Origin: Bin5 sp965208965
Lineage (GTDB): Bacteria > Chloroflexota > Anaerolineae > Caldilineales > Caldilineaceae
Direction of reading: 5' to 3'
Assembly (NCBI GenBank): GCA_965208965.1
Contig: OZ242384.1
Coordinates: 1,426,001-1,490,000, forward strand
DNA: 64,000 bases
Below, one piece after another: positions 25,436 through 34,944 of the stretch. The stretch's first letter is position 1. Every line of letters begins with the position of its first letter. A program made the translations under genes and the position numbers. The notes beneath the pieces were generated by a model, which had not been told where the DNA came from, did no database searches, and worked only from the letters and a program-made list of their open reading frames with translations.

Positions 25436-26914
25436 TTGAAACAGGAATACAACGTCGTCGTGGGCATGGAAGTCCACGCGCAGCTGCTGACGAAAACGAA
25501 GATGTTCTGCCGTTGCAGCGCCAACTACCAGGGCGCGCCGCCCAATACGCACACCTGCCCGGTCTGCCTCGGCCTGCCCGGCGCGCTGCCGGTGAGCAAT
25601 CGCGCCGCGGTCGAGGCAACGATCCGCACGGGGCTGGCGCTCAACTGCGAGATCGCGGAGACCGCTGTCTTCGCACGCAAGAACTACCACTACCCGGACC
25701 TGCCCAAGGGCTATCAGATCTCCCAGTACGAGCTGCCCCTGTGCCGCAACGGTTGGGTCGAGATCGAGCTGCCCGACGGCCGCCGGCCTAAACGCATCCG
25801 CATCCACCGCGCCCACCTGGAAGAGGACACCGGCAAGAACACGCATGCGGGACTGCATACGCTGGTCGACCTGAACCGGGCCGGGATGCCGCTGATGGAG
25901 ATCGTCACCGAGGCCGACATCGCCAGCGCCGACGAGGCCTACGCCTTCCTGACCAAGCTGCGCTCGATCCTGCGCTACCTGGGCGTCAACAGCGGCAACA
26001 TGGAGGAGGGCGCGCTGCGCTGCGAGCCCAACATCAGCGTGCGCACGGCGGAGCAGGCCGCCCGCGGCGAGTTCGGCACCAAGGTCGAGGTGAAGAACCT
26101 CAACAGCCTGCGCGCGGTGCGCAACGCCATCGCCTACGAGGCCGAGCGCCAGGCCGACGTGCTGAACGGCGGCGGCGTGATCGAGCAGGTGAACATGGGC
26201 TGGGACGAAGACCGCCAGCGCACCGTGCTGCAGCGCTCGAAGGAGAGCAGCGAGGACTACCGCTACTTCCCCGAACCGGATCTGCCGCCGCTGGTGGTCG
26301 ACCGCCAGTGGGTGGAGGAGACCGCGCGCACGCTGCCCGAGCTGCCGGACGCCAAGGAGCAGCGCTACCGGCAGGAGTGGGACCTGCGGCCCGCCGATGC
26401 CGGCGCCATCACCGGCGAGAAGGCGGTGGCCGACTATTTCGAGGCCGCGGTGGCCGCCTACGGCCAGGAGGACGGCAAACCCCAGCGCATGGCCAACTGG
26501 ATCACCGACGAGCTGTTCCGGCTGCTCTACGCCGACGGCGAGGGCCAGGACTTGAGGCAGATCGCAGACACCCGCGTGCAGCCGCAGCAGCTGGCCGCGC
26601 TGGTGCAGATGGTGGACGCGCGCGCAATCAACGCCAACACCGGCAAAAAGGTGCTGGAGCAGATGTACAGCAGCGGAGACGATCCCCAGGCCGTCGTCGA
26701 ACGCGAAGGGCTGGCAATGGTCAGCAATACGGACGTCATCGACGCGGCCGTGCAGGAAGCCTTCGACAGCAACCCGGACGAGCTAGCCCGCTACCGCGGC
26801 GGCGAGAAGAAGCTGTTCGGCTTCTTCATGGGCCAGATGATGCGCGCCACCAAGGGCAAAGCCGATCCGCAGGCGGCGCGTCAACGGCTGCAGGAAATGC
26901 TTGATAGTTTTTAG
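25436..26914 (+). CDS. gatB: Aspartyl/glutamyl-tRNA amidotransferase subunit B
   Basis: 492 residues from a TTG start at 25436, with GGGAGGA 9 bases upstream and no better codon nearby. The N-terminus (YNVVVGMEVHAQLLTKTKMF) and the zinc-binding CRCSANYQGAPPNTHTCPVC segment (pieces: FCRCSANYQGAPPN and THTCPVCLGLPG) are diagnostic. The cradle domain carries the HRAHLEEDTGKNTH and VDLNRAGMPLMEIV segments. The C-terminal helical and YqeY-like domain (about 340-490) binds the tRNA. With GatA and GatC it converts misacylated Glu-tRNA(Gln) and/or Asp-tRNA(Asn). GatA and GatC are not in the window. A separate AsnS gene at 49559 suggests the Gln role is the essential one. A short AGTTTTT repeat follows its stop. 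Confidence 0.97.
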   Translation: MKQEYNVVVGMEVHAQLLTKTKMFCRCSANYQGAPPNTHTCPVCLGLPGALPVSNRAAVEATIRTGLALNCEIAETAVFARKNYHYPDLPKGYQISQYELPLCRNGWVEIELPDGRRPKRIRIHRAHLEEDTGKNTHAGLHTLVDLNRAGMPLMEIVTEADIASADEAYAFLTKLRSILRYLGVNSGNMEEGALRCEPNISVRTAEQAARGEFGTKVEVKNLNSLRAVRNAIAYEAERQADVLNGGGVIEQVNMGWDEDRQRTVLQRSKESSEDYRYFPEPDLPPLVVDRQWVEETARTLPELPDAKEQRYRQEWDLRPADAGAITGEKAVADYFEAAVAAYGQEDGKPQRMANWITDELFRLLYADGEGQDLRQIADTRVQPQQLAALVQMVDARAINANTGKKVLEQMYSSGDDPQAVVEREGLAMVSNTDVIDAAVQEAFDSNPDELARYRGGEKKLFGFFMGQMMRATKGKADPQAARQRLQEMLDSF

Positions 26915-27026
26915 TTGTCAGTTTTTAGTTTTTAGTGATGCCCTGCTGGGGCCTCGCTATTCCAAACTCAGCTGCCAGCGACCGTCCGCCAGCCACTGTC
27001 CACTAACCACAGACCACTGAGGTCCT

Positions 27027-27968
27027 ATGTCTCTTTCTCTCACCCACACCCGCAACGAAAAGACCGCGCCGCACAGTCACCGCACGCCCGGCTTCGCCTC
27101 GCTGGAGCTGAAGTGGGAGGCTGTAACGCTCTTCCGCTACATCTACGACCCGGACATGCCCCAGTCCGAGTCGCCCAAGCCGTTTTTCCACCCCGTCAAC
27201 ACGCTGGCCGGCGACCTGATCACCAACTACCGCCCGCACGACCACGTCTGGCACAAAGGCATCCAGATGACGATCGCCCACCTGCACGGTCAGAACTTCT
27301 GGGGCGGGGGCAGCTACCTCCACGGCAGGGGTTATGTCGACCTGCCCAACAACGGCAGCCAGCGCCACGACGGCTGGGATTCGATCGAGATCGAGGACAA
27401 CCGCTTCGTCGCAACGGAAAGGCTCTCCTGGATCACGCAGGCCGGCGAGCACTGGATCGACGAGACGCGAGGCATCGCCGTCGAGACCGTCGACCCGGAC
27501 GCCGGCTACTGGGCGCTCGACTTCACGACCAGCCTGCGCAATGTGCGCGGCAAGTCGCTGCACATTGGCTCGCCCACGACCTCTGGCCGTCCGCTGGCCG
27601 GTTACGGCGGGCTGTTCTGGCGCGGCCCGCGCTCCTTCGACAACGGCGAGGTCATCACCGCGGCCGGGCACGAAGGCGCCGACGCGATGGGCCAGGCCGC
27701 GCCCTGGCTGGCCTACACCGGCCGCCACGACGGCAGCGGCAACGCCTCAACGCTCGCCTTCCTCGACCATCCCGCCAACCTGCGCTATCCCAACAAATGG
27801 TTCGTGCGCCAGACGCCCTACGCCTGCGCCAGCTTCGCCTTCATGTTCGACGAGGTGTACGAGTTCGAGGCGGGAGAGACGATTACGCAGCGGTATAGGC
27901 TGGTGATCGCGAATGGCGGTTGGGATGCGGGGCAGGTGGAGGCCGCGGCGGAGGCGTGGCGAGGTTGA
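27027..27968 (+). CDS. DUF6807 (PmoA-like) family protein
   Basis: 313 residues from ATG 27027. The family shows itself by FFHPVNTLAGDLITNYRPHD, then HVWHKGIQMTIAHLHGQNFW and the C-terminal FVRQTPYACASFAFMFDEVY. The fold is a beta-sandwich resembling galactose mutarotase-type domains. Members are annotated 'methane oxygenase PmoA' by an old error and have no copper-oxygenase residues. They occur in carbohydrate-utilisation clusters with dehydrogenases and isomerases and probably act on sugars, but no reaction is established. A degraded copy of its last quarter lies about 900 bases downstream (28812-28960). Confidence 0.85.
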   Translation: MSLSLTHTRNEKTAPHSHRTPGFASLELKWEAVTLFRYIYDPDMPQSESPKPFFHPVNTLAGDLITNYRPHDHVWHKGIQMTIAHLHGQNFWGGGSYLHGRGYVDLPNNGSQRHDGWDSIEIEDNRFVATERLSWITQAGEHWIDETRGIAVETVDPDAGYWALDFTTSLRNVRGKSLHIGSPTTSGRPLAGYGGLFWRGPRSFDNGEVITAAGHEGADAMGQAAPWLAYTGRHDGSGNASTLAFLDHPANLRYPNKWFVRQTPYACASFAFMFDEVYEFEAGETITQRYRLVIANGGWDAGQVEAAAEAWRG

Positions 27969-28042
27969 GAGTAGTTAAAGGCGGGATGCGCTTCAAGGAG
28001 CGAATGCTTTCCCAGAAGCGCCTCAGTTGCTGAGCACAGATC

Positions 28043-28465
28043 ATGCCACTTCATCTGGACAATCTGAGAGACTCGATCGAAGCGCTGGATGAACTGTTGA
28101 CGGCCAGCGAAGATGAAGCCCGCATGGGACGGTTGAGTGAAATCGAGCGGATCGGCATTCGCGCCGGCGTCGTAAAGCACTTCGAGATAACCTACGAACT
28201 TTCCTGGAAGTTGATGGCGCGCTGGCTGAATACCAACGTCGGCCCTGACGCCGCAGATGGCTTGACGAGGCGTCAGTTGTACCGCCTCTCCGCGACGAAT
28301 AGACTTATCTCCGATGTCGATCGCTGGATGGGGCGCCACGACGCAAGGAATACAACCTCCCATATCTATGACCGCGAGAAGGCCCAACAGGTCTATGAAG
28401 CCGTGAGAGGATTCACGCACGACGCGCGGCAGTTGCTGAAGGCGCTGGAAGCCCACAATGATTGA
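28043..28465 (+). CDS. HepT-like HEPN toxin (HI0074 family), type VII toxin
   Basis: 140 residues, all helical. The stretch VKHFEITYELSWKLMARWLN is the HI0074/nucleotidyltransferase-substrate-binding signature. Near residue 107 the sequence RNTTSHIY fits the HEPN RNase motif R-x4-H-x-Y exactly. In characterised type VII pairs the Tyr of this motif is AMPylated by the antitoxin, which silences the RNase. The MntA gene overlaps its end by 8 bases, so the pair is co-translated. Expected role: toxin of a stabilising or abortive-infection module. Whether this copy is active is not visible from sequence, but both key residues are intact. Confidence 0.88.
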   Translation: MPLHLDNLRDSIEALDELLTASEDEARMGRLSEIERIGIRAGVVKHFEITYELSWKLMARWLNTNVGPDAADGLTRRQLYRLSATNRLISDVDRWMGRHDARNTTSHIYDREKAQQVYEAVRGFTHDARQLLKALEAHND

Positions 28466-28790
28466 CCTGAGCCCAAACCACCTCAAAACGGTGAGGCAGA
28501 TTCTGGCAAAACACGTACCGGATTGCGAAGTGCGCGCCTTCGGTTCCCGCGTGACACAGTCTGCAAAGGCATACTCCGACCTCGACCTCGCAGTCGTCGG
28601 CGTTACCGCATTAGACCGGAACACGCTTGCACGATTGAAGGAAGCGTTCGAGGACTCCGACCTGCCGATTCAGGTAGATGTGCTCGACTGGCAGGAAATA
28701 TCCCAGAGTTTCAGGGAAATCATCGCGAAAGACTATGCGATCTTGCAAGAGATGCAAGACGGGCCAGGCGAGAGTGTTGCCAGGGGATAG
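28458..28790 (+). CDS. MntA-like minimal nucleotidyltransferase, type VII antitoxin
   Basis: 110 residues. The active-site motif GSRVTQSAKAYSDLDLAV fits GS-x10-D-x-D exactly, followed by the third acidic position in IQVDVLDW. This is the minimal pol-beta nucleotidyltransferase fold. The partner role is to AMPylate the HepT toxin encoded just upstream, in an overlapping reading frame. The order toxin then antitoxin is common for this family. Confidence 0.9.
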   Translation: MIDLSPNHLKTVRQILAKHVPDCEVRAFGSRVTQSAKAYSDLDLAVVGVTALDRNTLARLKEAFEDSDLPIQVDVLDWQEISQSFREIIAKDYAILQEMQDGPGESVARG

Positions 28791-28811
28791 CGAACAGGTT
28801 TCACAGACGAG

Positions 28812-28960
28812 GGACCAGGCTATCAACGCAATACCAACATATAGTTCGTATGCCAGTCCCCATACGTATGCGCCAGCTTCGCATTCATGTTCGACGAATT
28901 GTATGCATCTGAGGCGCGAAAACCCTGACTCGCCGCTACCGCCTGATAATCGTCAACGAA
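28812..28960 (+). pseudogene. Decayed copy of the 3' end of the DUF6807 gene
   Basis: The bases 28854-28916 match 27810-27872 of the intact gene at about 50 of 63 positions counted by eye. They translate to QSPYVCASFAFMFDELYASE against QTPYACASFAFMFDEVYEFE. Weaker similarity extends back to about 28812. A stop and frame change follow (near 28925), after which LTRRYRLIIVNE matches ITQRYRLVIANG in another frame. The fragment has no start and is not translated as such. It lies just beyond the toxin-antitoxin pair. Confidence 0.8.
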
Positions 28961-29184
28961 ATCTGGCCGCGGCGCAGGGCGAAGCCGCGGTAGGGGCTTA
29001 GCGGAGTGGAGAGGACTGATAGGATTCCCAGTTTAGATCTGTGGTGTTCAAAATTAACAAGCCCGGGAGAGACGCCCACTTTGCGATGATGCAATCCGGC
29101 GACTTACTTGATTCCAAATAAATTTCACATTAGAATTACTGAAACCGTCGTCCCCGCGGCGCAAACTTGCTGCCCTTTGGGAGA

Positions 29185-32100
29185 ATGACAAGCAACATCA
29201 CAGAACCGCCTGACCAAGACAGCCGTCTTTCGTTTCGTTGCCTTTCGCTGGACCTTGAAGTCGGTCGAGACGACCGCATCTTCAAGGTCGCTGCGGTGCG
29301 TCCAGACACTGGTCGGGCCTTAGTCTACCCCGATGACGGCGGTGGCGGCTTGAATGCGGCATTGATCAAGCTGGACGATCTGGCCGACGGCGCGGACTTT
29401 CTGCTGGGTCACAATCTGATCGATTTCGATCTGCCCCATTTGCAAGCCGCGGCTCCCCGTTTACGGCTGCTGCGGCTGCCAGCGGTAGATACACTCAGGC
29501 TCAATCCTCTGGCCTTTCCCCGCAACCCCTATCACCACCTGGTCAAGCATTACCAGGACGGACAACTGAAACGCGGACGAATCAACGATCCGAAACTGGA
29601 CTGCGAACTCACCCTGGAACTCTTCCGCGACCAGCAGCGAGCGCTGCAGGGCACAAGCCCGGCCCTGTTGACGGCTTGGCATTGGTTGACCACAGCCAAG
29701 AACGGGGTGGGATTTGATCGAGTGTTTGCGTCCCTGCGAGGTTCGCGCCGCCCGTCCAACGCCGAAGCGGATGACGTGATCCGTGCTTTGATGGCTGGAG
29801 CCGCCTGCCAAATACACGCGCGTGAAGTCATGACAGAAGCCGTTGGGCACGGCTGGGCACTGGCTTATGCCCTGGCGTGGTTGTCTGTGTCCGGGGGCAA
29901 CTCGGTCATGCCCCCTTGGGTGCGACACCAGTTTCCCGAGGCGGGGCGGCTGGTGCGACGGCTGCGCGACAGCGCTTGCGCCGCTCCCGTCTGCGATTGG
30001 TGCAGGGAGCACCACGACGCCCGCAAGGAGCTCAAACGCTGGTTTGGTTTTTCCGACTTCCGGCCGGAACCGACGGACGGGGCCGGACAGCCTATGCAAC
30101 GGTCCGTCATCGAAGCGGCGATGGCGGGGGAGCATCTGCTTGCGATCCTGCCCACAGGCGCCGGCAAATCACTCTGCTATCAGATCCCCGCCCTGTCCCG
30201 CTACGACAAGACTGGCGCGCTGACGGTGGTGATATCGCCCTTGGTCGCACTCATGGCCGACCAGGTGGCGGGGCTGGAGAGGAAGGGCATCGGCTGCTGC
30301 GTCACCGTCAACGGGCTTCTGTCGATGCCCGAGCGTGCGGATGCGCTGGACCGGGTGCGGCTGGGGGATGCCGGCATCCTCCTCATCTCCCCTGAACAGC
30401 TGCGCAGCGTCTCCCTGCGCCGCGTCCTCGATCAGCGGGAGATCGGTACCTGGGTGATGGACGAGGCCCACTGTCTTTCGGAATGGGGGCACGACTTCCG
30501 CCCCGATTATCGCTACGTGGGACGCTTCATCCGTGAACGCGCAGGGGAAGGACCGATTCCTCCGGTTTTGTGTCTGACCGCGACCGCCAAGCCAGATGTC
30601 AAGGACGGTATCGTCGAATACTTTCAAAAAGAGCTTGGCATCGAGCTGAAGGTCTTTGACGGCGGCGCCCGACGTACCAACTTGGAATTCGTCGTCGTCA
30701 AAACCAGTCGCGCGGAGAAACACGCACATGTCCACCAGATCCTAATGGCCGATCTGCCGGCAGGTCAGCCGGGAGGCGCCATCATCTATTGTGCGACGCG
30801 GCGGCAGACCGAAGAACTGGCGGCGTTCTTGCAGGAAAATAGAATGGAGGCGGACTACTTCCATGCAGGGTTGCAGCCGGAAACGAAGAAAACCGTTCAG
30901 GAGAACTTTATCGGAGGCGATCTGCGGGTCATCACCGCCACCAACGCTTTCGGCATGGGTATCGACAAGTCGGACGTGCGGCTGGTAATCCATGCCGACA
31001 TCCCCGGATCCCTGGAGAACTATCTGCAGGAAGCGGGCCGCGCCGGACGCGACCAGCAGGCGGCGCGTTGCGTTCTGCTCTACACCCAAGACGATGTGGA
31101 GCGGCAGTTCGGCATGTCGGCCCGCTCGCGGCTCACACGGCGGGAAATCCATGGTGTCTTACGGGCGCTGCGGAATCTGGACCGCAAGAAACGGATGGGC
31201 GGGGAAGTGGTAGCGACCGCGGGCGAAATCCTCGGCGAGGATGAAGACAAAGCATTCGAACGAGACTCCACCACCGACGACACGCGCGTGCGGACTGCGG
31301 TTGCTTGGCTGGAAGAGGCGGTGCTGCTGACTCGAGAGGAAAACCATGTGCAGGTGTTTCCCTCCTCTCTGAGAGTGAATTCATTGGAAGAAGCTCGCGC
31401 CAAGTTCGAAAAGACTGCCATTAACGATTCCTACCGCCGCCAACTTTTGGCAATCTGCGACAAATTGCTTGAAACGAGCGCGGACGAAAGCGTAACCACC
31501 GATGAACTGATGCTCGCTTCGGGTCTGACCTCAGAGGGCGTGCGAAGCGCGCTCTACGATCTGGAACGATTGGGCATCGCCAGCAATGATACGGCGATAA
31601 CCGCCTTTGTACACACAGGAGTAGCACGCGCTTCGAAAAACCGCTTCGAGCAGGCGTCGGCGCTGGAGCGGGCACTAATCGACCTTTTGCAGGAGATGGC
31701 CCCCGATATGAGCACGGGTGATACCCACCCGCTGCATCTCCGCCTCGCCACCCAGCGACTCAAAGACGACGGTTATACTTACGCCCTGCCGGAGCGTTTG
31801 CGACACATAATCAACAGCATTGCCGCCGACGGACGCGGAGAGGGTGGCGGCGGCGGAAGCCTCGGAGTACGGGGGCGTGATAGAGAAACCGTCCATGTGA
31901 CTTTGCAGCGCGAGTGGGGGGCGTTGGAGCGAACGGCCGACCTGCGCCGCGCAGCTGCCGGGCGCCTTCTTGATCATTTCCTCGACTGCCTGCCGCGGGG
32001 AGAACGCGGTACGGACCTGCTAGCCGAGACAACGTTAGGCAAACTGCTGGCAGCCGTAGAATCCGATCTCAAACTGAAAAGTTCTGTCAGGGACCCCGCC

Positions 32101-34317
32101 AAGTTGATGGATCGCGCCCTGCTCTGGCTGCACGAACAGGAAGTTATTCGGCTGAACAAAGGGCTGGCCGTTTTTCGCCCGGCGATGACGATTCGGTTGA
32201 GTAACGAAAGACGAGGCTTCGCAGAGGCCGATTTCCAGCCCCTCAGGTTCTATTATGATGAACAGGTGCTGCAGATCCACGTGATGATGGAATATGCGCA
32301 GCAGGGCTTGGAATCCTTTTCCGATGCCGTGCGCTTGTCACTGGACTACTTCAGCCTCCCAAAAAAGGAGTTCTTGCAGCGATGGCTACCGGAACGAGAC
32401 AGAGAACTCTCGCGGCAGACCACGCCTGAGTCATGGCACACCGTTGTCGATAGCTTGAATAATCCCATCCAGCGTCGCATCGTGGCAGACAATCGAGAGC
32501 GGACGAACGTCCTGGTGCTGGCCGGACCGGGCTCCGGCAAAACGCGAGTACTGGTGCATCGGATCGCCTATCTGATACGCGTAAGGCGTGAGAACCCGCG
32601 CAGCATCCTGGCGCTCGCGTACAACCGACACGCCGCTGTCGAAATCCGCCGCCGCTTGGCAGATCTGATCGGCGATGATGCTCGCGGGGTAATCGTACTT
32701 ACCTGCCACGCGCTCGCAATGCGCCTAACGGGAGCCAGCTTCTCGGGGCGAGCGACCCAACTTGACGACGAAGATTTCAAAACAATTCTTCGCCAGGCGA
32801 CCTCTCTGCTACGCGGGGAAGGACTCCCGCCCGAAGAAGCGGACGAAATGCGGACACGCCTGCTGGTGGGCTTCCGCTGGATACTGGTGGATGAATACCA
32901 GGATATTGGCCAAGATGAGTACGGTCTGATCTCCGCGCTGGCGGGCCGGACTCTTCCTGAAGAGGACGATAAGCTGAGCTTGTTCGCAGTCGGTGACGAC
33001 GACCAGAACATCTATGCCTTCAGTGGCGCGTCGGTCGAGTTTATCCGTCGTTTCGGGGAAGACTACAGCGCCAGATCGTTCTTCCTGACCGACAACTACC
33101 GTTCCACCGACCATATTATCGAGGCTGCCAATGCGGTGATCGCGCCGGCGCGGCAACGGATGAAGACCGAGCATCCAATCCATATTGACCGGGCGCGCAG
33201 GAAGGACCAAGACGGTGGCGTGTGGACTGAGCTTGACCCAGTAGGCAAAGGCCGAGTTCAGATACTTCCGGTCGGCGACACGCCTATCACCCAGGCACAG
33301 ACAGTTGTCGCCGAGTTGAAACGACTGTCAGATCTCTCTCCATCATGGGATTGGTCTACTTGCGCGGTGGTGACGCGCGCTTGGCGCTATCTGGATCCGG
33401 TGCGCAGCCTCTGCGAACTTGAAGGGATTCCGGTACAGATGGCGAACGAGGAGTTCTCAAACGTCTGGCTTCTGCGGGAGACGCAGGCCCTCGTGAGCTG
33501 GCTGCGAGGACGAGACTCACTCTTGGTGCAAAGTACCGATCTCAAAGACTGGTTGGAGGGGCAACCTGCGAGTCCTTGGACCGAACTGCTGGAGGAAGCG
33601 ATAGCCGCGTACGAACTGGAGACTGGCGGCGCGGAAACAGCGGTAGCTCAATTCATCGAATGGCTGGCCGAGTGGGGACGCGATCTACGCCGCCGTCAGC
33701 GCGGTCTGCTCCTGCTAACCGCCCATCGCGCCAAGGGGCTGGAGTTCGACCACGTAGTGGTGCTGGACGGAGGCTGGGATCGCGTCAGCCGCGGCGAGGA
33801 TCCAGATGCCCCGCGCCGGCTGTACTACGTTGCCATGAGCCGCGCACGACAGACCCTCACTCTGGCGCGCTTTCCCGACCCGCACCCATTCCAGAAAACC
33901 TTACAAAATAATCCCTCAGTGCTGCGGCGCCAAGCACCTGTTGCACTCCCGCCGGCACCGCCAGAACTTGTCCGTCAATACAAGCAATCCAGCCTGCGCG
34001 ACGTCCTTCTGAGCTACGCGGGCTACAGACATCCCAACCATACCTTGCACAGCGCTATTGCCGCACTTTTCCCGGGCGACCCACTGCAGATGCGGGCCGG
34101 AGCGAGGCGGTGGCAACTGCTGGATCGTAACGGTACGGTCGTCGGACAACTGGCCGGCAATTTCGAAGCCCCGGCGGGAACGCGCTGCACTTCTGCCAGC
34201 GTCTTGGCCATCGCTACATGGAGTCGAGAGTATTCAGAGCCGCAGTACCAGAGCGGCCTTAAGTGCGATACTTGGGAAGTCGTAGTGCCGGAGTTGGTGT
34301 TCGAGCCCAGTTCGTAA
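29185..34317 (+). CDS. Fusion of DEDD exonuclease-like, RecQ helicase and UvrD/Rep helicase domains
   Basis: 1710 residues from ATG 29185 (an in-frame TTG at 29167 is the alternative; neither has a good ribosome site). Residues about 20-190 resemble a DEDD 3'-5' exonuclease: LSLDLEV holds D-x-E, GHNLIDFDLPHL the second motif and DPKLDCELTLELF the third. A RecQ-type superfamily 2 helicase follows, with Walker A LPTGAGKSLCYQ (about 322), DEAH in VMDEAHCLSEWGHD (about 423) and the C-terminal lobe with AFGMGIDKSDVRLVIH. I see no RQC zinc cysteines. After a helical middle (about 700-1080), a superfamily 1 UvrD motor has Walker A AGPGSGKTRV (about 1112), VDEYQDIGQ (about 1234), GDDDQNIYAFSG (about 1268) and TAHRAKGLEFDHVV (about 1509). 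It should resect and unwind DNA. Context is Ogt and NurA. Confidence 0.9.
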   Translation: MTSNITEPPDQDSRLSFRCLSLDLEVGRDDRIFKVAAVRPDTGRALVYPDDGGGGLNAALIKLDDLADGADFLLGHNLIDFDLPHLQAAAPRLRLLRLPAVDTLRLNPLAFPRNPYHHLVKHYQDGQLKRGRINDPKLDCELTLELFRDQQRALQGTSPALLTAWHWLTTAKNGVGFDRVFASLRGSRRPSNAEADDVIRALMAGAACQIHAREVMTEAVGHGWALAYALAWLSVSGGNSVMPPWVRHQFPEAGRLVRRLRDSACAAPVCDWCREHHDARKELKRWFGFSDFRPEPTDGAGQPMQRSVIEAAMAGEHLLAILPTGAGKSLCYQIPALSRYDKTGALTVVISPLVALMADQVAGLERKGIGCCVTVNGLLSMPERADALDRVRLGDAGILLISPEQLRSVSLRRVLDQREIGTWVMDEAHCLSEWGHDFRPDYRYVGRFIRERAGEGPIPPVLCLTATAKPDVKDGIVEYFQKELGIELKVFDGGARRTNLEFVVVKTSRAEKHAHVHQILMADLPAGQPGGAIIYCATRRQTEELAAFLQENRMEADYFHAGLQPETKKTVQENFIGGDLRVITATNAFGMGIDKSDVRLVIHADIPGSLENYLQEAGRAGRDQQAARCVLLYTQDDVERQFGMSARSRLTRREIHGVLRALRNLDRKKRMGGEVVATAGEILGEDEDKAFERDSTTDDTRVRTAVAWLEEAVLLTREENHVQVFPSSLRVNSLEEARAKFEKTAINDSYRRQLLAICDKLLETSADESVTTDELMLASGLTSEGVRSALYDLERLGIASNDTAITAFVHTGVARASKNRFEQASALERALIDLLQEMAPDMSTGDTHPLHLRLATQRLKDDGYTYALPERLRHIINSIAADGRGEGGGGGSLGVRGRDRETVHVTLQREWGALERTADLRRAAAGRLLDHFLDCLPRGERGTDLLAETTLGKLLAAVESDLKLKSSVRDPAKLMDRALLWLHEQEVIRLNKGLAVFRPAMTIRLSNERRGFAEADFQPLRFYYDEQVLQIHVMMEYAQQGLESFSDAVRLSLDYFSLPKKEFLQRWLPERDRELSRQTTPESWHTVVDSLNNPIQRRIVADNRERTNVLVLAGPGSGKTRVLVHRIAYLIRVRRENPRSILALAYNRHAAVEIRRRLADLIGDDARGVIVLTCHALAMRLTGASFSGRATQLDDEDFKTILRQATSLLRGEGLPPEEADEMRTRLLVGFRWILVDEYQDIGQDEYGLISALAGRTLPEEDDKLSLFAVGDDDQNIYAFSGASVEFIRRFGEDYSARSFFLTDNYRSTDHIIEAANAVIAPARQRMKTEHPIHIDRARRKDQDGGVWTELDPVGKGRVQILPVGDTPITQAQTVVAELKRLSDLSPSWDWSTCAVVTRAWRYLDPVRSLCELEGIPVQMANEEFSNVWLLRETQALVSWLRGRDSLLVQSTDLKDWLEGQPASPWTELLEEAIAAYELETGGAETAVAQFIEWLAEWGRDLRRRQRGLLLLTAHRAKGLEFDHVVVLDGGWDRVSRGEDPDAPRRLYYVAMSRARQTLTLARFPDPHPFQKTLQNNPSVLRRQAPVALPPAPPELVRQYKQSSLRDVLLSYAGYRHPNHTLHSAIAALFPGDPLQMRAGARRWQLLDRNGTVVGQLAGNFEAPAGTRCTSASVLAIATWSREYSEPQYQSGLKCDTWEVVVPELVFEPSS

Positions 34318-34336
34318 TCCAACCTCAGCGGTCCCC

Positions 34337-34852
34337 CTAAACCAACAACACCCCCTCATGCCGCAGCAGCCACTCCTTGCGCCACAGACCGCCGCCGTAT
34401 CCCGTCAGTTTCGCACGCCCCCCGCTGCCGATAATCCTATGACAGGGCACGATGATCGCGACCGGGTTGCGACCGTTGGCCGCGCCCACCGCGCGCACGG
34501 CCTTGGGGTTGTCAATGGCTACGGCGATCTCCTGGTAGCTGGCGGTCTGGCCGTAGTCGACACTGAGAAGCTGCTGCCAGACCTGGCGCTGGAACGGCGT
34601 GCCCTCCAGCTCCAGGGGCAGATCGAAGCAGCGCAAGTCGCCGGCGAAATAGGCGTCCAGCTGGCGCCGCACCTCCTCCAGCAGCGGATGCGCGCCCGCC
34701 TGCGGCGATGATGCGTCGCGGGCCCGACTTCTCTCCTCCTCACTCTCTTCTATCTGTTCCCCGGCAAACTCGACTCTGCTCACCGCCGTGTCCTTGGCGT
34801 AGATTTCGATAAGGCCGATAGGAGAGTCGTAGTTCATTACTGTTAAAGACAT
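34337..34852 (-). CDS. ogt: Methylated-DNA-protein-cysteine S-methyltransferase
   Basis: 171 residues from ATG 34852. The C-terminal DNA-binding domain has the active-site VPCHRIIGSGG, whose Cys accepts the alkyl group from O6-methylguanine irreversibly, and the GYGGGLWRKEWLLRHEG segment. The recognition-helix region is VDYGQTASYQEIA. The N-terminal domain is short, as in Ogt and not in Ada. It lies convergent to the helicase fusion and downstream of the NurA gene on the same strand, about 90 bases away, so it may share that transcript. Confidence 0.95.
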   Translation of the reverse strand: MSLTVMNYDSPIGLIEIYAKDTAVSRVEFAGEQIEESEEERSRARDASSPQAGAHPLLEEVRRQLDAYFAGDLRCFDLPLELEGTPFQRQVWQQLLSVDYGQTASYQEIAVAIDNPKAVRAVGAANGRNPVAIIVPCHRIIGSGGRAKLTGYGGGLWRKEWLLRHEGVLLV

Positions 34853-34944
34853 TACTTACTCCGTGACATTTGCGATTGGATACTTGCGATGACGTAGCAC
34901 TGCCGCGCGCCAAAGACCTGCGCACTTGCTGACCACTGCCGTTC

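Noticed and set aside
26905..26940. AGTTTTT repeated after gatB, as a terminator
   Set aside because: T-rich repeats without a preceding stem; probably low-complexity sequence.
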